Part shown: positions 11,829 through 12,281 of the stretch, piece after piece | How the letters are laid out: each line of letters opens with the position of its first letter | Position numbering within the stretch: position 1 is the stretch's first letter | Assembly: GCA_038227045.1 (NCBI GenBank) | Contig: JBBRQD010000145.1 | Location: forward strand, 1-12,281 | Source of the DNA: JANXLS01 sp038227045 | GTDB lineage: Bacteria > Planctomycetota > SZUA-567 > H5-PLA8 | Direction of reading: 5' to 3' | DNA length: 12,281 nucleotides | Program-made: the position numbers and the translations under genes | The notes under the pieces: generated by a model | The model's database searches: none | Told to the model about the DNA's origin: nothing | What the model saw: only the letters and a program-made list of their open reading frames with translations

Positions 11829-12041
11829 ATGCTGAAAACGATCATACCTTGGCTGCTTCGCCCTTTTCGGCTGCTGTACTTAGCGTATTTGTTTTGGGAG
11901 CGCCGCCGTGCACGCAAACTGCGGGATGCGTGGCTGGCGACACTTCCTGTAGAGGAGCAGAAGCTAGAACGGGCGGAGTTGGATGCCGAACTTGCGGAAT
12001 TACGGAAGAAATATCCCGAAGTCTACGGTTGGCTGCACTGA
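11829..12041 (+). CDS. Small unknown protein with hydrophobic start and charged helix
   Basis: From ATG 11829 the 70 residues begin MLKTIIPWLLRPFRLLYLAY, an amphipathic or membrane-binding helix. A very basic patch (WERRRARKLRDAW) follows, then a Glu/Leu-rich helix (VEEQKLERAELDAELAELRK) and a tail KYPEVYGWLH. GGA lies a few nt before the ATG; a longer TTG start at 11766 looks unlikely. No family is recognised. Codon use and GC are higher than in the AT-rich genes upstream, so it belongs to a different segment. Its role is unknown. Confidence 0.5.
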   Translation: MLKTIIPWLLRPFRLLYLAYLFWERRRARKLRDAWLATLPVEEQKLERAELDAELAELRKKYPEVYGWLH

Positions 12042-12143
12042 GAGAAACGAAGCAGTCCTGCATTGTAAACACGTTAACATCGCAGGAGCCTCATGGGACT
12101 TCTTTTTCGGCGGGCATGGAACCAGATCATTTCCAGCCCCCCA

Positions 12144-12281
12144 TCCCGGGGCCTGAGCGCTGGGCTGCGGATAGGCCGCCTGGTTCTCTGGCGTGTCGGG
12201 CATGGATACCGAACTGCCGTCGATAATCCACACGTGCTTGCCATGCCATCGATCCTGTGTTCGCTCCGCTTCCGACAAGCA
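12144..12281 (-). pseudogene. IS4-family transposase, truncated and cut by the window edge
   Basis: The minus strand, open to the right edge, reads SEAERTQDRWHGKHVWIIDG, then SSVSMPDTPENQAAYPQPSA and QAPG. This is the first catalytic Asp block of IS4-type transposases (V-x-x-I-D-G-S-(S/T)-V-S-M-P-D-T-P-E-N-Q). The normal continuation (L-G-F-P-(L/I)-A-R-L) is replaced after 12144 by unrelated sequence, so the 3' part of the gene is missing. The N-terminal part lies outside the window. It marks the edge of another insertion or deletion. Confidence 0.85.

Noticed and set aside
11612..11830. Group II intron or cobalamin riboswitch
   Set aside because: Only a GGTGCAAGTCC-like hairpin is present; no domain V/VI, no reverse transcriptase, no B12-box continuation.
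11622..11850. Minus-strand open frame reading NRLLALVLALILSRII near the double hairpin
   Set aside because: It is open for about 75 codons but has no good start codon or ribosome binding site, and its end is simply the complement of the hairpins.
1..12281. CRISPR array
   Set aside because: The direct repeats seen are two-copy, long or imperfect, with no regular spacer pattern and no cas genes.

Overview
The window looks like an accessory stretch of a moderately GC-rich Gram-negative-type chromosome. The content (bacillithiol-type BshC, an Asp-box protein paired with a TIM-barrel amidohydrolase, small secreted proteins, many decayed transposases) would suit Verrucomicrobiota, Acidobacteriota or a relative. 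That placement is inference; no rRNA or marker gene settles it.

Left part (1-1320): the end of an unrecognised plus-strand gene, a decayed DDE integrase/transposase piece, then two small minus-strand genes (an unknown 126-residue protein and a DUF2283 protein). Each of the two is preceded by a copy of a ~33 bp imperfect repeat.

Core metabolic block (1319-5192, all minus strand): tRNA-Cys(GCA), a strong intrinsic terminator, bshC (cysteine-adding enzyme of bacillithiol synthesis), a promoter overlapping the bshC stop codon, an Asp-box/BNR beta-propeller protein and an amidohydrolase-2 family hydrolase. This is the GC-rich, intact part of the window.

Region 5347-8343 (minus strand): the N-terminus of a SIR2-like protein cut off by a stop codon, a 623-residue fusion of an inositol-monophosphatase-type phosphatase with an ADP-ribosylglycohydrolase, a 40-codon remnant of an SNF2/DEAH-type helicase, and a chimeric gene joining a signal-peptide-like start to the C-terminal end of a WYL regulator. 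SIR2, helicase and WYL proteins are typical of anti-phage defence islands, and SIR2 and ADP-ribosylglycohydrolase both act on NAD/ADP-ribose chemistry. My reading is an eroded defence island next to tRNA-Cys, with the phosphatase/ADP-ribosylglycohydrolase fusion as the intact survivor.

Right part (8455-12281): a GAF-domain gene with its own promoter, a RAYT (Y1 transposase) relic, and then an AT-rich patchwork. The patchwork holds two 101 bp direct repeats 1095 bp apart enclosing a secreted protein gene, a second DDE integrase relic and a 25-residue membrane peptide. After it come a pair of unrecognised genes (10788-11150 and 11161-11607), a two-hairpin element, a small amphipathic protein and a truncated IS4-type transposase at the edge. 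The density of transposase fragments and the base composition shift point to repeated insertion and deletion.
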